In this document: positions 11,163 to 22,197 of the stretch, in pieces
Numbering within the stretch: the stretch's first letter is position 1
How the letters are laid out: each line of letters begins with the position of its first letter
DNA from: Eremomyces bilateralis CBS 781.70
Lineage: Eukaryota; Ascomycota; Dothideomycetes; Eremomycetales; Eremomycetaceae
DNA: 64,000 nt
Assembly (NCBI RefSeq): GCF_010015585.1
Contig: NW_022985084.1
Location: 299,345-363,344 of the forward strand
Direction of reading: 5' to 3'
Translations under genes and position numbers: made by a program
Notes under the pieces: model-generated
Databases searched by the model: none
The model's input: the letters and a program-made list of their open reading frames with translations, nothing else
Told to the model about the DNA's origin: nothing

Positions 11163-12968
11163 GACAGACTTGACTATCGCAAAAGTGCTTTGGATTTAGG
11201 ACGCGTGTGGTTCACGTTATGGGAACTAGCGTCGTAAGACTGACGGCGGGCGATGCGATCTGGTCCGCGAGACCGTTGCGGTTTGCCATACAACGGCATC
11301 CGCCGAAGACTTTGGGAGAAATGAAAATAACGAACACTCTTTTTTCAGCGGATTAATCGATCGATACGCACTATTCATAGTATGGCTTCGGCCTCTTGCC
11401 TCCTCCGAGCATACCAGGAGAGACTTGGCTCGATGGCGGTAAGATGATCCTCATGGCGTTGCCGGTTGCATGGAGGATGGAGCGTTGCATGAGTGGAGTT
11501 CGCGGGGTAACAATAATGGTACAGGATTGAGTCCGTCCTGGTGAGAGACGACGGAGCAGAGAACTTTTTCGAGCTATATGCCCGTTAAGACGGTTAGATC
11601 CACGCCGGAAATCCCGGTAGATGGCTGATAGAAATATTGCCCAGCGTGAGACACGGTCCGTCGCCTGCGGCTGAGACGTTGGGAACTCTAGATGGAGCTA
11701 AGTGGATGGACAGAAGGGATGTGATCATGTGAAGCACGGAATACTACTCTGTACTATGTAATAATAACTGATTATGGGAGTTCATGGGTGGCGCCGGTAC
11801 CGGTATCGTGGCAATAGGTTGAACTTCGCTGCAGGCAATTGATAATATTGTTCTTCTGAATCCCAAGTCATTGTCTGGTGCTCGGAAACATCCGACTGCA
11901 CGACATCAAGCCATATGACTGCAACGATTTTCACTCCTGTCCATTGACTGGTGGAACTTCTTAGGGCCGGCCAACGTGAGCTGTTGGATGCAACGCCACT
12001 CCCTCTATTCCGTATGGAGTAGCATTCTGATCATCACTATTCACAGCATAGCCATTTCGAGGTCCGAACCTGATCCGGTAGATGGACTCCGTGTACGTTA
12101 ATAGGTTCAAGATTGTGGTTCACTTTTGATCAGGGCTACGTATGCTCCTCGACGACAGCCGTAAGGAATGACTAGACTTAGCAAAAGCCACAGTCGTATT
12201 GGGGAAGTGGAGGACCACACTCCGCAAGTCCGCATACCGAAGATCTTCCAGAGAAAGGATCTGAATGGCTGACCTCGCATACCGTAGTGTGTCCAACCCT
12301 GATGATTTGATGAAGAGATAATCGATTCTGTGCCATTGGCGTGGCTTGCATCCCGACGGGAACGAAAGCTAAACAACTGCCCAAGACTCAGGAGAGCAGC
12401 CTGCGATGGTGACTTCATGCACAAAGAGTTTCCTATTCAGACCCGGATATGAATCTCCGCGGAGGAAACAGCTCCCTTCTAGAAGGATTTGGAAGCACTG
12501 GTACCCCTCGCTGTTGAAACATCGAATTTGGCGCTTGAGTATTATTAACGGCAGCTAGGAAGTAGGAGAAGAGCGGAAAACGATGGTCCTGGAACTTTTG
12601 ACATCCACATCCATCCTACCTACTGAAATGGAGACAGGACAATTGTCTCGATAGCCGGACCAAATAGAGCAGTGGCAACGAAGGGCTAATAGATATTTGT
12701 AATAACTAACTAGGGTAATAGCAATTCTGTAGAGTCGATACGGAAGTATTCGGTCCAAGGTGGAGATGGAAACACAGTAGTGAGGGGGCGAGGGGGAAAG
12801 GGTTGGTGCACGTGACCACGCGTCATTATTGTCCTCCGCCTTATCTCCGAACATCTCCATCCCTCCACTTCGTTTATTCATTGTGAGCAGATAAGAACAA
12901 TAATATCTTACTTATTTACTCGCTATATTGCACGGTACCCCCCCGAAATCCGGTCTTAATTCAACACC
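11163..12968. other. Divergent promoter region of xlnR and aldehyde dehydrogenase
   Basis: About 1.8 kb between two genes that start in opposite directions. No gene is supported; frames at 12107-12424 and 12555-12881 (-) have no recognisable content. The length suits a regulatory gene with a complex promoter. Confidence 0.45.
11493..11507 (+). promoter_or_regulatory. Paired CreA-like sites upstream of xlnR
   Basis: GTGGAG (11493-11498) and GCGGGG (11502-11507) both fit the CreA consensus SYGGRG and lie three bases apart, about 330 bp upstream of the longer xlnR start. CreA is the carbon catabolite repressor of filamentous fungi, acts best on closely spaced sites, and is known to repress xlnR in aspergilli. 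The hexamer is short, so single matches are common; the pairing is the only strength of this call. Confidence 0.35.
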
Positions 12969-14478
12969 ATGGCCGCCGAAACGTTGACGACAATATCTCC
13001 AATTACGAACAAGCCCATCATTACCCGTACCGGAGTAACCAATGATGAACTATCGGCCATCGTAGATCGTTCCCAAAAAGCCTTCGAGAGCTTCCGGAAT
13101 ACCAGTCTCGAACATCGTCAGACCATCGTGAAGAAAGCGCTATCGTTGCTGAATGACAAGCAAGATGAGCTGGCGAAGGAGCTCACGGAGCAGATGGGAA
13201 GACCAATTGCATATACAGCCAAAGAAATCACGACCGCTGTAGCACGTGCTCAATATCTGCTCAAGATATCTTCCGCTACTCTGACCGATACGCCGGGTGA
13301 GCCAGAGCCCGGTTTCAAGAGATTTATCAGAAAGCTCCCGGTTGGCCCAGTGCTGGTCCTTTTCGCGTGGAACGCGAGTCTTCCCTTCCCAGATTCAAAT
13401 CGAGGACTTATGCTAACGCGCCGAAGTATCCGTATCTAATACTCATCAATTCGATCATTCCCGCTCTCCTCGCCGGAAATACCGTCATCCTGAAGCCATC
13501 CCCCCAGACCCCGACGATCGTCGAGCACATCCAACAGGTCTTTTCCGAAGTGGGTTTGGACAAGGATGTGATTCAATATTTCCACAGTGGGAACTTCCAC
13601 CAGATCGAAGAAGTTATACAGAACCCTAAGATGCAGCTGGTGTGCTTCACCGGCTCCGTTGCTGGTGGGCTCGCGGTCCAAAAAGCCGCCAGTGATCGCA
13701 TCGATGTCCGGGTTGGCCTGGAACTCGGCGGTAAAGATCCAGCATACATTCGTGACGACGTGGATGTCAAGTGGGCCGCGGAGGAGATCGTTGATGGTTC
13801 GGTATTTAATTCTGGCCAGAGTTGCTGCAGTATCGAGCGGGTCTACGTTCATGAGAGCGTTCACGATGCTTTCGTTGCGGCGGTCGTCGAGGTTCTCAAT
13901 GGATACAAGCTTGGAGATCCCTTTGACCAGTCCACGAACGTGGGACCGGTGATCTCCCAGAAGTCGGCGTCGGCGATTAAGGCACATATCAAGAATGCCA
14001 TGGATAAGGGCGCAAAGGACATGACTCCCTATCATCCTAACTTCGCTCTTCCCAACGAGGGTAACTTTGTTGTTCCGACTCTTCTGACGGGGGTGAGCCA
14101 TGAGATGGACGTCATGACCGAAGAGACGTTCGGTCCAGTCATCCCGGTTATGCGCGTATCCGGCGACGAAGAGGCTGTACGACTTATGAATGACAGCAAG
14201 TACGGACTTACTGCTAGCATATGGACTAAAGACGGTGTCGCTGCAGCGAAACTGTGCGATCGAGTAGACGCGGGTACGGTCTACGTCAACCGCTGCGATT
14301 TCCCTAGCCCGGTAAGCAGAGCATACGAACAACTATCTCCTGTATTTGGCTAACTGCATCCAAGGATCTCGCTTGGACGGGGTGGAAGCACTCTGGGAAG
14401 GGGCAGACGCTAAGCAAGTTCGGGTACGATCAGTTTGTGAAGCTGAAGAGCTACCACATCAAAGACTACCCGTTGTGA
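12969..14478 (+). CDS. NAD(P)-dependent aldehyde dehydrogenase
   Basis: Three exons (12969-13373, 13427-14311, 14365-14478) give 467 residues, a normal ALDH length without an organelle signal. Motifs seen: the FAWNYPYL segment with the catalytic Asn, ILKPSPQTP of the cofactor site, CFTGSVAGG, LELGGKDP with the general-base Glu, SGQSCCS with the nucleophile Cys, and EETFGPVIPV. The protein would oxidise an aldehyde to its acid in the cytosol; the substrate is not evident, though the family is close to succinate-semialdehyde and benzaldehyde type enzymes. The first intron (13374-13426) needs a GC donor, GCGAGT, with a CTAAC branch site; no GT donor keeps the frame. The gene is divergent from xlnR, so co-regulation is possible but unproven. 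Confidence 0.9.
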
Positions 14479-15898
14479 GCGACATTGGGTCATACCGTGT
14501 ACGCGTCGATGCGACGAGATGCAAGGACGAGGTTTTGCTTATTCGGTCACACGGTGCACTGGTGATCGTTGTCCTCGTACCTTCGTAGGGCAGTCTCACC
14601 ACCGTTGGAATGGATCGCTGTGTAAGTGTAACACGGACTCGCTGCCAAACGATCTGCGTGTATCCGGGCAACACATCTTCAACGACGATATCACTCTCTA
14701 GCGGTAAGTAGCAGAATCATGGAATCGCAGAACCATGGCATCACAGAAACATCCGAATTGGAGCGTTTGTTTTTCCTCTCTCGACTTTCGACGGATTGCG
14801 TTTGGTACTTCGGCTCTGCGGAGGGGGTGGTAGAGTTGCTGTCCCACCATATCTCGTTTCAGGTGGGCTTCCACAAGGAATGTAGGAATAGATCCCATAA
14901 ACGCAAGGAACAATAGTATAACTTGAATTTCTGACTATTACTACGGAGTCTCAATTCTCTTGATCAGTATGGCCAAATATAGAATTCATTCTCAGCGGTG
15001 GTTTATAAATGCAGGCATCGCTTCTATACTGGTTATCTTCTTTTATCTACACCTGTACCATTAGTCGTTCTTTTCAGATTGCTGCTTCAAGTTCTGCTCT
15101 TACGTTTTTCTGCGATATCCCTCTCGCTTTCGGTTGCAATTCTATTTCGCTCTCGGTTTTTCTCTACATTATGTATTGGGCCACGGTGAAACGATCCATG
15201 AAGCATTGGATATCACGACTAGTTTGTTGTGATAGAGACGATAGCCAGCCTTTAGAGATTGTTCGTGGTGGTTTTGCCCCTATCCAAGAAGTTGTCATGA
15301 CTAACGAAGCAGCAGGGTCGGCCATTTAACTTTCGGAAGGAGGAAATTCGGATCGAGGAGCTCACCGAAGAAGAGTGCGTCTATCCTGCACAGATATGAC
15401 ACGAATGAAACAGAGTGCTGATACACACTAGGCAAACATTCTGGCGTGAGAAAGCGGCGGTGGATGCCTCCTTGATGTTTGCTAACAGGACATCGTCGCC
15501 ACGGACAAACATCCCTCCGCAATCGCACTCGAAGCTGGATCGAGTTCGACGATTAAGCTCGAGGTTCTGCGGGTATCGCCCTGTCAGTCGTGAATACAGA
15601 GAACCGATTGGGCTCGGTACATGCCGGATGGAGAAGGGCTTTGAAGAAGGATTGAAGATCCGATTCTCGGGGTCAGGGGACTCCATCACCTTGGCGGAGC
15701 TAGAGACGCCCACCGGAATTCGTGTGATGTAAATTGGCGAATATACACTGTGCACTTATTAATATGATGCCGCTCGTCAGCATAGAACGGAATAGCAGGA
15801 TCAGGGAAGCGAGATAATCAAATTACAAACGACAGGTCATAAGTTGAAGGGTCATCGTGATGGTAGCAAAAACAAACGGAGACGGATTCATTCCACCG
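14479..15898. other. Intergenic; weak frame on the minus strand
   Basis: No gene is supported. A 124-codon minus-strand frame (15755-15381) contains FECDCGGMFVRGDDVL and could be part of an unrecognised protein, but no exon partner was found. A TACGGAGT motif lies at 14942-14949. Confidence 0.3.
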
Positions 15899-17184
15899 CT
15901 AGGACGGTTTAATTAGGAGCAACAAGAGAGCCATGACCATGGCTCCTGCAGCTGCGCTCTCAATCGCAAGCACCGTCTGATCCACTTTTTTCATAGGAAC
16001 GGTTCGGTCGCTAAACAAGTCCTTGGTGGTGTTCTGCAACCGGACTGCAACCGGGTGTTGGGCGAATATGGCGAGGCCTGAGGCGAGACCGGGCTCATCG
16101 CTTGTCTGCTCTAGCGCTTCGACCGGCAGCTCATCGAGGACCTGCTCGATGCCAGCGATATCAGGGGCGGACACGGCGTTCGGTGTTTCCACGCTATCGG
16201 ATGCTGTGGTCTCGACGGTCGCCGAAACCTCTTCGGCCCCGGTTGCAGTATTGGATAGCTGTATTTCGGTCTGCTCTGCGAGCGCAGCTTTGATTTCCCT
16301 GACCAGCCTTCTCCTCCTCCGCGGTTCAATGATAGCCACGTTGGAGAGCAATAGGGCGATATTGAGTCCCATCAACCCAATCGTGACCCAAGTGCTGTTT
16401 CGACGGATCGTATCGCTCCATATCTGTTCTTCGTGATATTGCTGCCTCTCCTTCTTCTCCAGTCTTGTACGCACTTCTTCCAAGCCTCTCTCCGCTCCGG
16501 CGAGACCGTCCTTCGCTGTCTGGATCGCCTGTTCGTTGACATGCTCGGACCGTATCAGGGACATGTATCGTTCGAGATCGCCGGCAGACCATGAATGCTT
16601 CCGCTCTAGAAGTCCGACGACTTCTTTTTGGGAGGAAGCTTGTTGTATATGGGCTTTATCGACAGACTCCTTGGCGGTTCGGACGTCGTTTAATCGGTCT
16701 TTGACCATGGCCTCTACGAAAGATTTAGCATAGGTCCACCGGGCATGGCATACAACGTACCAGAAGCTTTTATATCCCGTCTCAATGCCTCGATTCCGGA
16801 ATAGTCCGTTCCAGTATATGTATTCATACGCTGCGTGTACAGAACCAGCTTCGCCTGCAGGTCGTCCATGATCTGCGAAAAGTGTTTGGAAGTCCCCCAT
16901 CGCTGCTCCTCCCGTTCTGAAGGGAGCGGCTCTGTTGACTCCGGTGGTATTTTCGAGGGCCGTTTCTCGGTTTCGGAGGCGGTCGAGTAGAACCGTGTCT
17001 TATTGAGATACGACAAGCGGGCAGCTATCGGTTGATGGGGTGCTCGCTCCGCCGGCGATATTGTTCGGGCGCGACATTGTGTGCATATCAGCCCGGCGGT
17101 TGGGCGACTTGTCGCTGATCCAAGAAGCTTGGTAAGAGCATTTGCTCGTTCGGATATGGATGTCCTAAAGATCGATGCGCGCAT
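15899..17184 (-). CDS. mdm33: She9/Mdm33 family mitochondrial inner-membrane protein
   Basis: Two exons (17184-16761, 16713-15899), 412 residues. The N-terminal ~65 residues are rich in Arg, Ser and Ala without acidic runs, as in a mitochondrial presequence. A long coiled-coil region follows. The family signature is clear: ERKHSWSAGDLERYMSLIRS, then NEQAIQ and YHEEQIWSDTIRR. A hydrophobic segment (WVTIGLMGLNIALLLSNVAI) follows directly, and a second one ends the protein (GAMVMALLLLLIKPS). In yeast, Mdm33 faces the matrix with its coiled coils and acts in inner-membrane fission and mitochondrial shape. The intron 16714-16760 is 47 bp; skipping it joins KAS to EAMVKDRL in frame. The segment between the two hydrophobic regions is acidic and poorly conserved. 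Confidence 0.92.
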
Positions 17185-17605
17185 CTCGAGAGGAAGTGTG
17201 GAGGGAGCTCATGAAATGGGATAGAAGAACGCTCAAAAACCCGCCATTCGCTGAGTGACACACGTTTTTGTTGCTAGCACGAAAGCTTTCTCATTCTATC
17301 ATCTGCAAATCTCTACTGTGTTAGAAGCATAAGAAAGACAGCACGAGTAATTTGCGGAAGCTGTATTGCGGAACTGGTCTCCAAACGATAACATAAATTT
17401 ATGGAGACCGGGATTGCGTTCTCGGACACGGCGAAACAGAAGGCGAAAGCAGATGCGAAGATCTTTACTCCTTATCGTGGCGTATTTAAGACTTAAGTCC
17501 TTCGCGTTCACTACAGTCCTTACCAAAGTTTCATTCCGGGCTTCCTATTGTCCTTCTTAAACAATAGAGTTGACATATTCGTTCCTACGATCCATCTTTG
17601 CCAAA
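17185..17605. other. Divergent promoter region of mdm33 and the HAD phosphatase gene
   Basis: About 420 bp between two divergent start codons. No gene is seen. Confidence 0.5.
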
Positions 17606-18756
17606 ATGAGTGTTAACGGGGCGGCGCCTTTGCCGGCCATGGCGACGAATCCCAAGTTTATCTTCTTTACGGATTTTGATGGCACGGTTACTTTGTCAGA
17701 CAGTAATTCTCACTTTCATATTCTTTAGATTTGAAGCGTTCACAACGCGGCTTGAACCGACGGTGAAGGAAGATGCTGACCACAGTTTTCATTTCCTGTA
17801 GGCAATGATTATATAGTTAGTCTCCTCTCGACCGTGAATAGAGCCCATTCTTACCAATAGTCTAGACGGACAATCTTGGGTTTGGACACAGCAAAAGGCG
17901 GCAGTTGAATTTCGATGTCTTGGAGGACAAGATGCCCTTCAGGTACGTCCCGTCCGTCCCATCGCGAACTTAATCGATAACACAAAGATAGGGACTCCTT
18001 TAAGCAGATGATGGATAGCATCACGACCTCATTCCCTGAGTGCATGGAAACGCTCAGGAAAAACATCAAGCTCGATCCTCACTTCAAGGATTTCTTGGAT
18101 TGGTCGATCTCTGCCAACGTCCCCATTGTCGTGCTCTCAGGGGGGATGGAGCCGGTTATCCGTGCCCTCTTCGAAGAGCTCGTTGGGAAGGATGCCGAGA
18201 GGATCCAGATCGTGAGCAACGATGTCGCTGCCCGCCCTGGAAAATCGATTGATCAAGTGGGAGGGTGGGAAATCCAGTTCCTCCACCCGGAGAGGTAAGT
18301 TCACTTCAGCGTGAGTCGATGGCGAGGCTGACCAGGAGTAGTGGGTTTGGACATGACAAATCAGTCGAAATCAGAAAGTATTCCACTCTTCCCGAGAGAC
18401 CGGTTCTCTTCTATGCAGGGGATGGAGTGTCTGATCTATCAGCGGCGAGAGAAACCGATCTGCTCTTTGCGAAGAAGGGACATGGTAGGACCCCAGTGTA
18501 ATGACGAAAGGTGGATGGCCTGCTAATGGTATTTTTCAGATCTCGTGAATTACTGCGTGAGAGAGGATGTCCCGTTCACCATCTTCCAAGACTGGAGTGC
18601 GATCCTCGAAGGCTGCAAAGAAATTGCGTAAGTAATCATAGCCCCAATAGTCAAATAGTTCCCACTAAAAATCTACATAGGGAAGGGAGGATCACAGTCA
18701 AAGAAGCGGCTCAGAGAGGGTTTGAGCAGTACAAGAAGGATAAGGCTGGTGCTTAG
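17606..18756 (+). CDS. HAD-superfamily phosphatase (phosphoserine phosphatase-like)
   Basis: Seven exons (17606-17702, 17802-17815, 17866-17942, 17992-18294, 18342-18484, 18540-18627, 18681-18756) give 265 residues. HAD motif I is FFTDFDGTVTL, with the Asp nucleophile; motif II is VVLSGGMEPVI; motif IV is YAGDGVSDLSAA. The sequence TDNLGFGHSKRR after motif I and the C-terminal DWSAILEGCKEI match the fungal group that includes yeast YNL010W, a presumed cytosolic phosphatase related to phosphoserine and diketo-methylthiopentane phosphatases. The substrate is not known. Exon 2 is only 14 bases; it is needed to keep DSNDYI-TDNLGFG in frame. For so small a gene, six introns is many. Confidence 0.88.
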
Positions 18757-19383
18757 TAGAGTCAATACTATTTCACTACTATCAGAGGCTCTATATGTTT
18801 ATGTTGTTGGTAACGCTGGGCAGCGTCTGACAAAGTGGTACAAGACTAGAGCTCAGAATAGATGATGATAGAAAGGCCATAGACAATAGATGGGTAGCTT
18901 TCACGTGCGCCTCTGCTAGTGCCATTTTTGGAGTTAAGTGTAGCGGCATGTTCATAAGGCGGATGGAAGATGGTCTCAAGTATTTTGCTAGACGTTCGGA
19001 GTCTGACGTGAAGTATCATGTGCCATTCCGGTAGCCATTCTAAACTTAACGGAAATATGATATCTCGATCATCATCTGAGTCTTATGCTCTATGATGCCA
19101 TATCCCTCTCCGCTACTGCCCCGGCTTTTAACCAATGGTCTTCAGAATGGCTTCATGAGTGCTGTCTCCCCTATAACTGCAGTGACAGCAACCGCCATGA
19201 ACACCGAGACTACTCTATGACCCGCTGAAAAGCCTACTCCATCCGTCAACTAAGTTTCCATTGTATCTCCAGATACATCTCCAAGCCGAACCTGATCGCT
19301 TCACTCAAGGGCTCGAAAGCTTCGGTCAGAGAATTCAAGCACTTGGGGCTCTTGCTCCCGCCCAACGCAATGACTGCAAAGTC
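18757..19383. other. Convergent intergenic region
   Basis: This region lies between the 3' ends of the HAD phosphatase and RNase H genes. No gene is seen. Confidence 0.45.
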
Positions 19384-20175
19384 TCAGGCCGCCCCATAGT
19401 AGGGTTCATCGTAGGGTTCATCATAAGGTTCATCACAAGGTTCATCATAGGGTTCATCATATTCATAGGGTTCATCGTACGGTTCATCTACCGGCCCATC
19501 GTACAGTTCATTTACCAGCCCATCGTACAGTTCATCTACCAGCCCATCGTACGGTTCATAGATCGGCCCATCGAACGGTTCATCGACCGGCCCATCGAAC
19601 GTCCCATAGAACGGCCCATCAAACGGTTCCTCGAACGGGTCATAGGACGGCCCATCGGACGGTTCGGTGCTCCCAGCCTCGTCTAATGCTTTGTTGGCAA
19701 GATCATCAGCGTCAACGATTAGCCGGCGGGGCTGCTGAAAGAGATCGTATGAGATGCCGCGGTCTGCTAAAGATTCAAAATCCTCGTGTAGTCCTTTGAG
19801 CGCCGCGAAGTGTTTAACCAGATTTCCCTGCACCGTCAATCCACCATTGGTAGCCCAGTGGTCCATGTAAGAATTTATAGATTTGACCAGGTAGTCCGAA
19901 TCAGACACAAATATGACTCGGTCAATGGAGGGGTCAGCCTTCGCGATGTCACTAACGAGCTCCCGGGCTTGGACCAAAGCCTCGATTTCTGCACGAGAGC
20001 TGGTTAGTGGAATGGTCGGAGGGATGACATCGCAGGTATTGTAACTGGACCCGGGACCGAAGTAGATTCCATAGGCTGCTTGAGCACCTAGCTTGCCATT
20101 GTTCCGACAAGCGCCGTCAATATGCACAACTATGCTGGGCTTGTCCGTTCGCGGAGGGGGATCCCGAGAGGACAT
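19384..20175 (-). CDS. RNase HI domain protein with a Tyr-Asp-Glu-Pro repeat tail
   Basis: One exon, 263 residues from the ATG at 20175; the frame continues upstream without another ATG. Residues ~15-180 form an RNase HI fold with all four acidic catalytic residues in family context: Asp in VVHIDGACRNNG, Glu in SRAEIEALVQA, Asp in IFVSDSDYLVKSI and Asp in VDADDLANKALDEA. Such enzymes cut RNA in RNA-DNA hybrids. The last ~80 residues are an acidic low-complexity tail of repeats built on DEPYD, YDGPVDEP and YDGLVNEL, encoded by 12- and 24-base tandem units. The tail looks like a recent repeat expansion at the 3' end of the gene. Fungi often carry several short RNase HI-like proteins related to viral or transposon RNase H; this one has no reverse transcriptase nearby. 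Confidence 0.8.
   Translation of the reverse strand: MSSRDPPPRTDKPSIVVHIDGACRNNGKLGAQAAYGIYFGPGSSYNTCDVIPPTIPLTSSRAEIEALVQARELVSDIAKADPSIDRVIFVSDSDYLVKSINSYMDHWATNGGLTVQGNLVKHFAALKGLHEDFESLADRGISYDLFQQPRRLIVDADDLANKALDEAGSTEPSDGPSYDPFEEPFDGPFYGTFDGPVDEPFDGPIYEPYDGLVDELYDGLVNELYDGPVDEPYDEPYEYDEPYDEPCDEPYDEPYDEPYYGAA
19393..19667. repeat. Nested 12/24-bp coding tandem repeat
   Basis: On the + strand the unit is GGTTCATCGTAG with variants; further right it groups into 24-base units around CCCATCGTACAGTTCAT. The repeat encodes the C-terminal tail of the RNase H protein on the minus strand. It is also free of stops in one frame of the opposite strand. Confidence 0.85.
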
Positions 20176-21056
20176 CCCTTGCTTCTCCCTGTCTGGGTAT
20201 GACACTGCTTGATACACGCCCGCACCAGGAAACGAGGAGGCAGAGTGAAAGTGAAGAATCAGAGACTTGACGGTTTCCCGGGTGTTATGAAAAGACTAGA
20301 ATGGAAAGCGTGATAAGCCTTGCTGGTTGGGACAGATAAAGGTCGGGCTGAACAGACAGTGAGACGTTTAGCTTCAGGCTTGACTTTATATTCAGTATGG
20401 AGAGATTCTAAAGCACTCTTAGATGGCGAACTGCACAGATGACGGGAGATAAACAAACAGCGAGAAGACGCGGAAGCGACGGGGCAGAAATGGAAAGAGC
20501 AACCTGAAGAAACACCTGTACGCCGGCAGTGGCCACCAGTTCCCTACATCACTCACTACCTGGACATATCAACCTGATCTAATTATAGGATATATGTAGG
20601 CGCTTTAGTTACGTGCATTGCAGTATTGTATTGACTAAAAAGTGACAAACTGACGATGAATTCGAAATGACGGGTCGACAAATTGACGAGCACAGTAACG
20701 TCACTACGCTATCGCATACGAGGTGTTTCCGTCCCTCCACCGACAACCATTGCTATCGTCGCGGAGACGCTGACATGGCGACGCATCTAGAGAAGACAGA
20801 TCCATGTTTGGATGAAGTTGAAAACATTCAAAGCGGAGTCGAAAAGGAGTCGAATGTTCGTGACGTCTGCAACAAGGGACATCCTTGCCACTTCAAATTT
20901 CCAAACCGCGGAGCGCGTTTAGCTCTGACGCGCTTTTTGACATCCGACCATTTTCCAAATGACTCCTTGGACAAGTCAATTCCCAACAATAGACGGTACA
21001 ATCCATTGTTCGAAGATCCCCAGTTTCCCGCATCTCCATTCCTAAGTCCAATCGAT
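20176..21056. other. Divergent promoter region; possible N-terminal extension of the AT-hook gene
   Basis: The frame of the AT-hook gene stays open back to an ATG at 20667, but residues encoded there lack the low-complexity character of the rest. I treat it as 5' UTR. No other gene is seen. Confidence 0.4.
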
Positions 21057-22197
21057 ATGTCGACCGATGTCGTTCGCAAGCGCGGGCGTCCACGCAAAAA
21101 TCCCATCGACCCCCCCTCCGCCACTCCAGAGCAACCCGCCAATCCGGATCAGATACCCGTACCGGTAACCACAAAGCGCAAAGCCTCGACGGCGGCAAGC
21201 AAGGCGACGTCAAGCAAGACAGCATCAAGCAAAACGGTATCCGGCAAGACGGCATCAAGCAAAACGGCATCAAGCAAGACGCCATCAGACAAGACGACGT
21301 CAAGCAAGACCACTCCAAGCAAGACAGCATCAAAGTCCACGACGCCCAAGTCCCCGAAAGCAACCAAATCTTCCAAGACCGCGCCCCAGGTACCCGAGTC
21401 ACAGGCTGCGACCGAATCGCCAATCCTCCAGCAAGTGGCAGCCAAGGAGGCCGCTCGAACCAGCAAGGCCAAAATATCGAATGACGAGAAGCCGAAGAGC
21501 AAGGGGACGGAAATCCCACCGGAAGATATCAAGGAGTCGACAATAGCCCCTGCAAAACATACCACCTCACCACCGAAACCGGACGTCCAACCGCTCTCGC
21601 AATCCACGAAGTCCGTCCCTAACAGCGTGGAATCTCCACAGCAGCCATCGACATCGTCTGTATCGGCCAATACCTCCGCCTCGACATCAGCTCCGCAGGT
21701 CATGAAATCGCCTCCCCTCCCCACCTCACGACCTTTAAATCCGGTATCCTCCCCATTCACCTCGAAATACGCCCCCCCCGCGGCCCCCTCCCCCCCTCTG
21801 AAGCCCTCATTCGGCGACCGCTTCTTCGGCCGGCCCCCGCCCGGGTCACCCAAGCAGCCGATAAATGCCGAGAAGTTAAAGAGAGCAAAGCGAAGGTACG
21901 AGGCCGAGGCCGAGATCTCGTCGACGAGGCGAATGCCGTGGGCTAATTTATAAATAGGGTCCTGATGATGTATATCGCCATCCCGGTGTTTATCGCGACG
22001 ACGCCGATCATGTATAAACGCGGTGAGTAGGGAACCCAGATTACACGTTCTTCGTGTGATGGGACGAAACCATGCTGATTTCTGCCGCCATAGTGATCTT
22101 GAAGGAGGAACCCAGGACGGTTGGCGAACGACCGTTTGAGATCGTGAAGCACCCCGAAATGGAACGGGAGGCGGAAAAGGGAACGCGGTTGGAGTAG
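21057..22197 (+). CDS. AT-hook protein with a C-terminal membrane segment
   Basis: Three exons (21057-21895, 21958-22022, 22094-22197) give 335 residues. The protein starts MSTDVVRKRGRPRKN; KRGRPRK is a textbook AT-hook that binds the minor groove of AT-rich DNA. A Ser/Lys/Thr tandem array follows (SSKTASSKT-type units, residues ~45-100), then a Pro/Ser/Thr-rich, probably disordered stretch. The second exon encodes a hydrophobic segment, VLMMYIAIPVFIATTPIMY, followed by a conserved-looking charged tail (ILKEEPRTVGERPFEIVKHP). This C-terminus is seen only after removing introns 21896-21957 and 22023-22093. DNA binding at one end and a membrane segment at the other suggest anchoring at the nuclear envelope; this is inference. 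A longer start at 20667 is possible. Confidence 0.7.

Noticed and set aside
13436-14332. 298-codon open frame on - across the aldehyde dehydrogenase gene
   Set aside because: Antisense to catalytic ALDH motifs; no recognisable content.
19261-19686. 141-codon + frame with FIDRPIERF-type repeats
   Set aside because: Antisense to the RNase H repeat tail; a 12-base-periodic repeat stays open in the opposite strand by construction.
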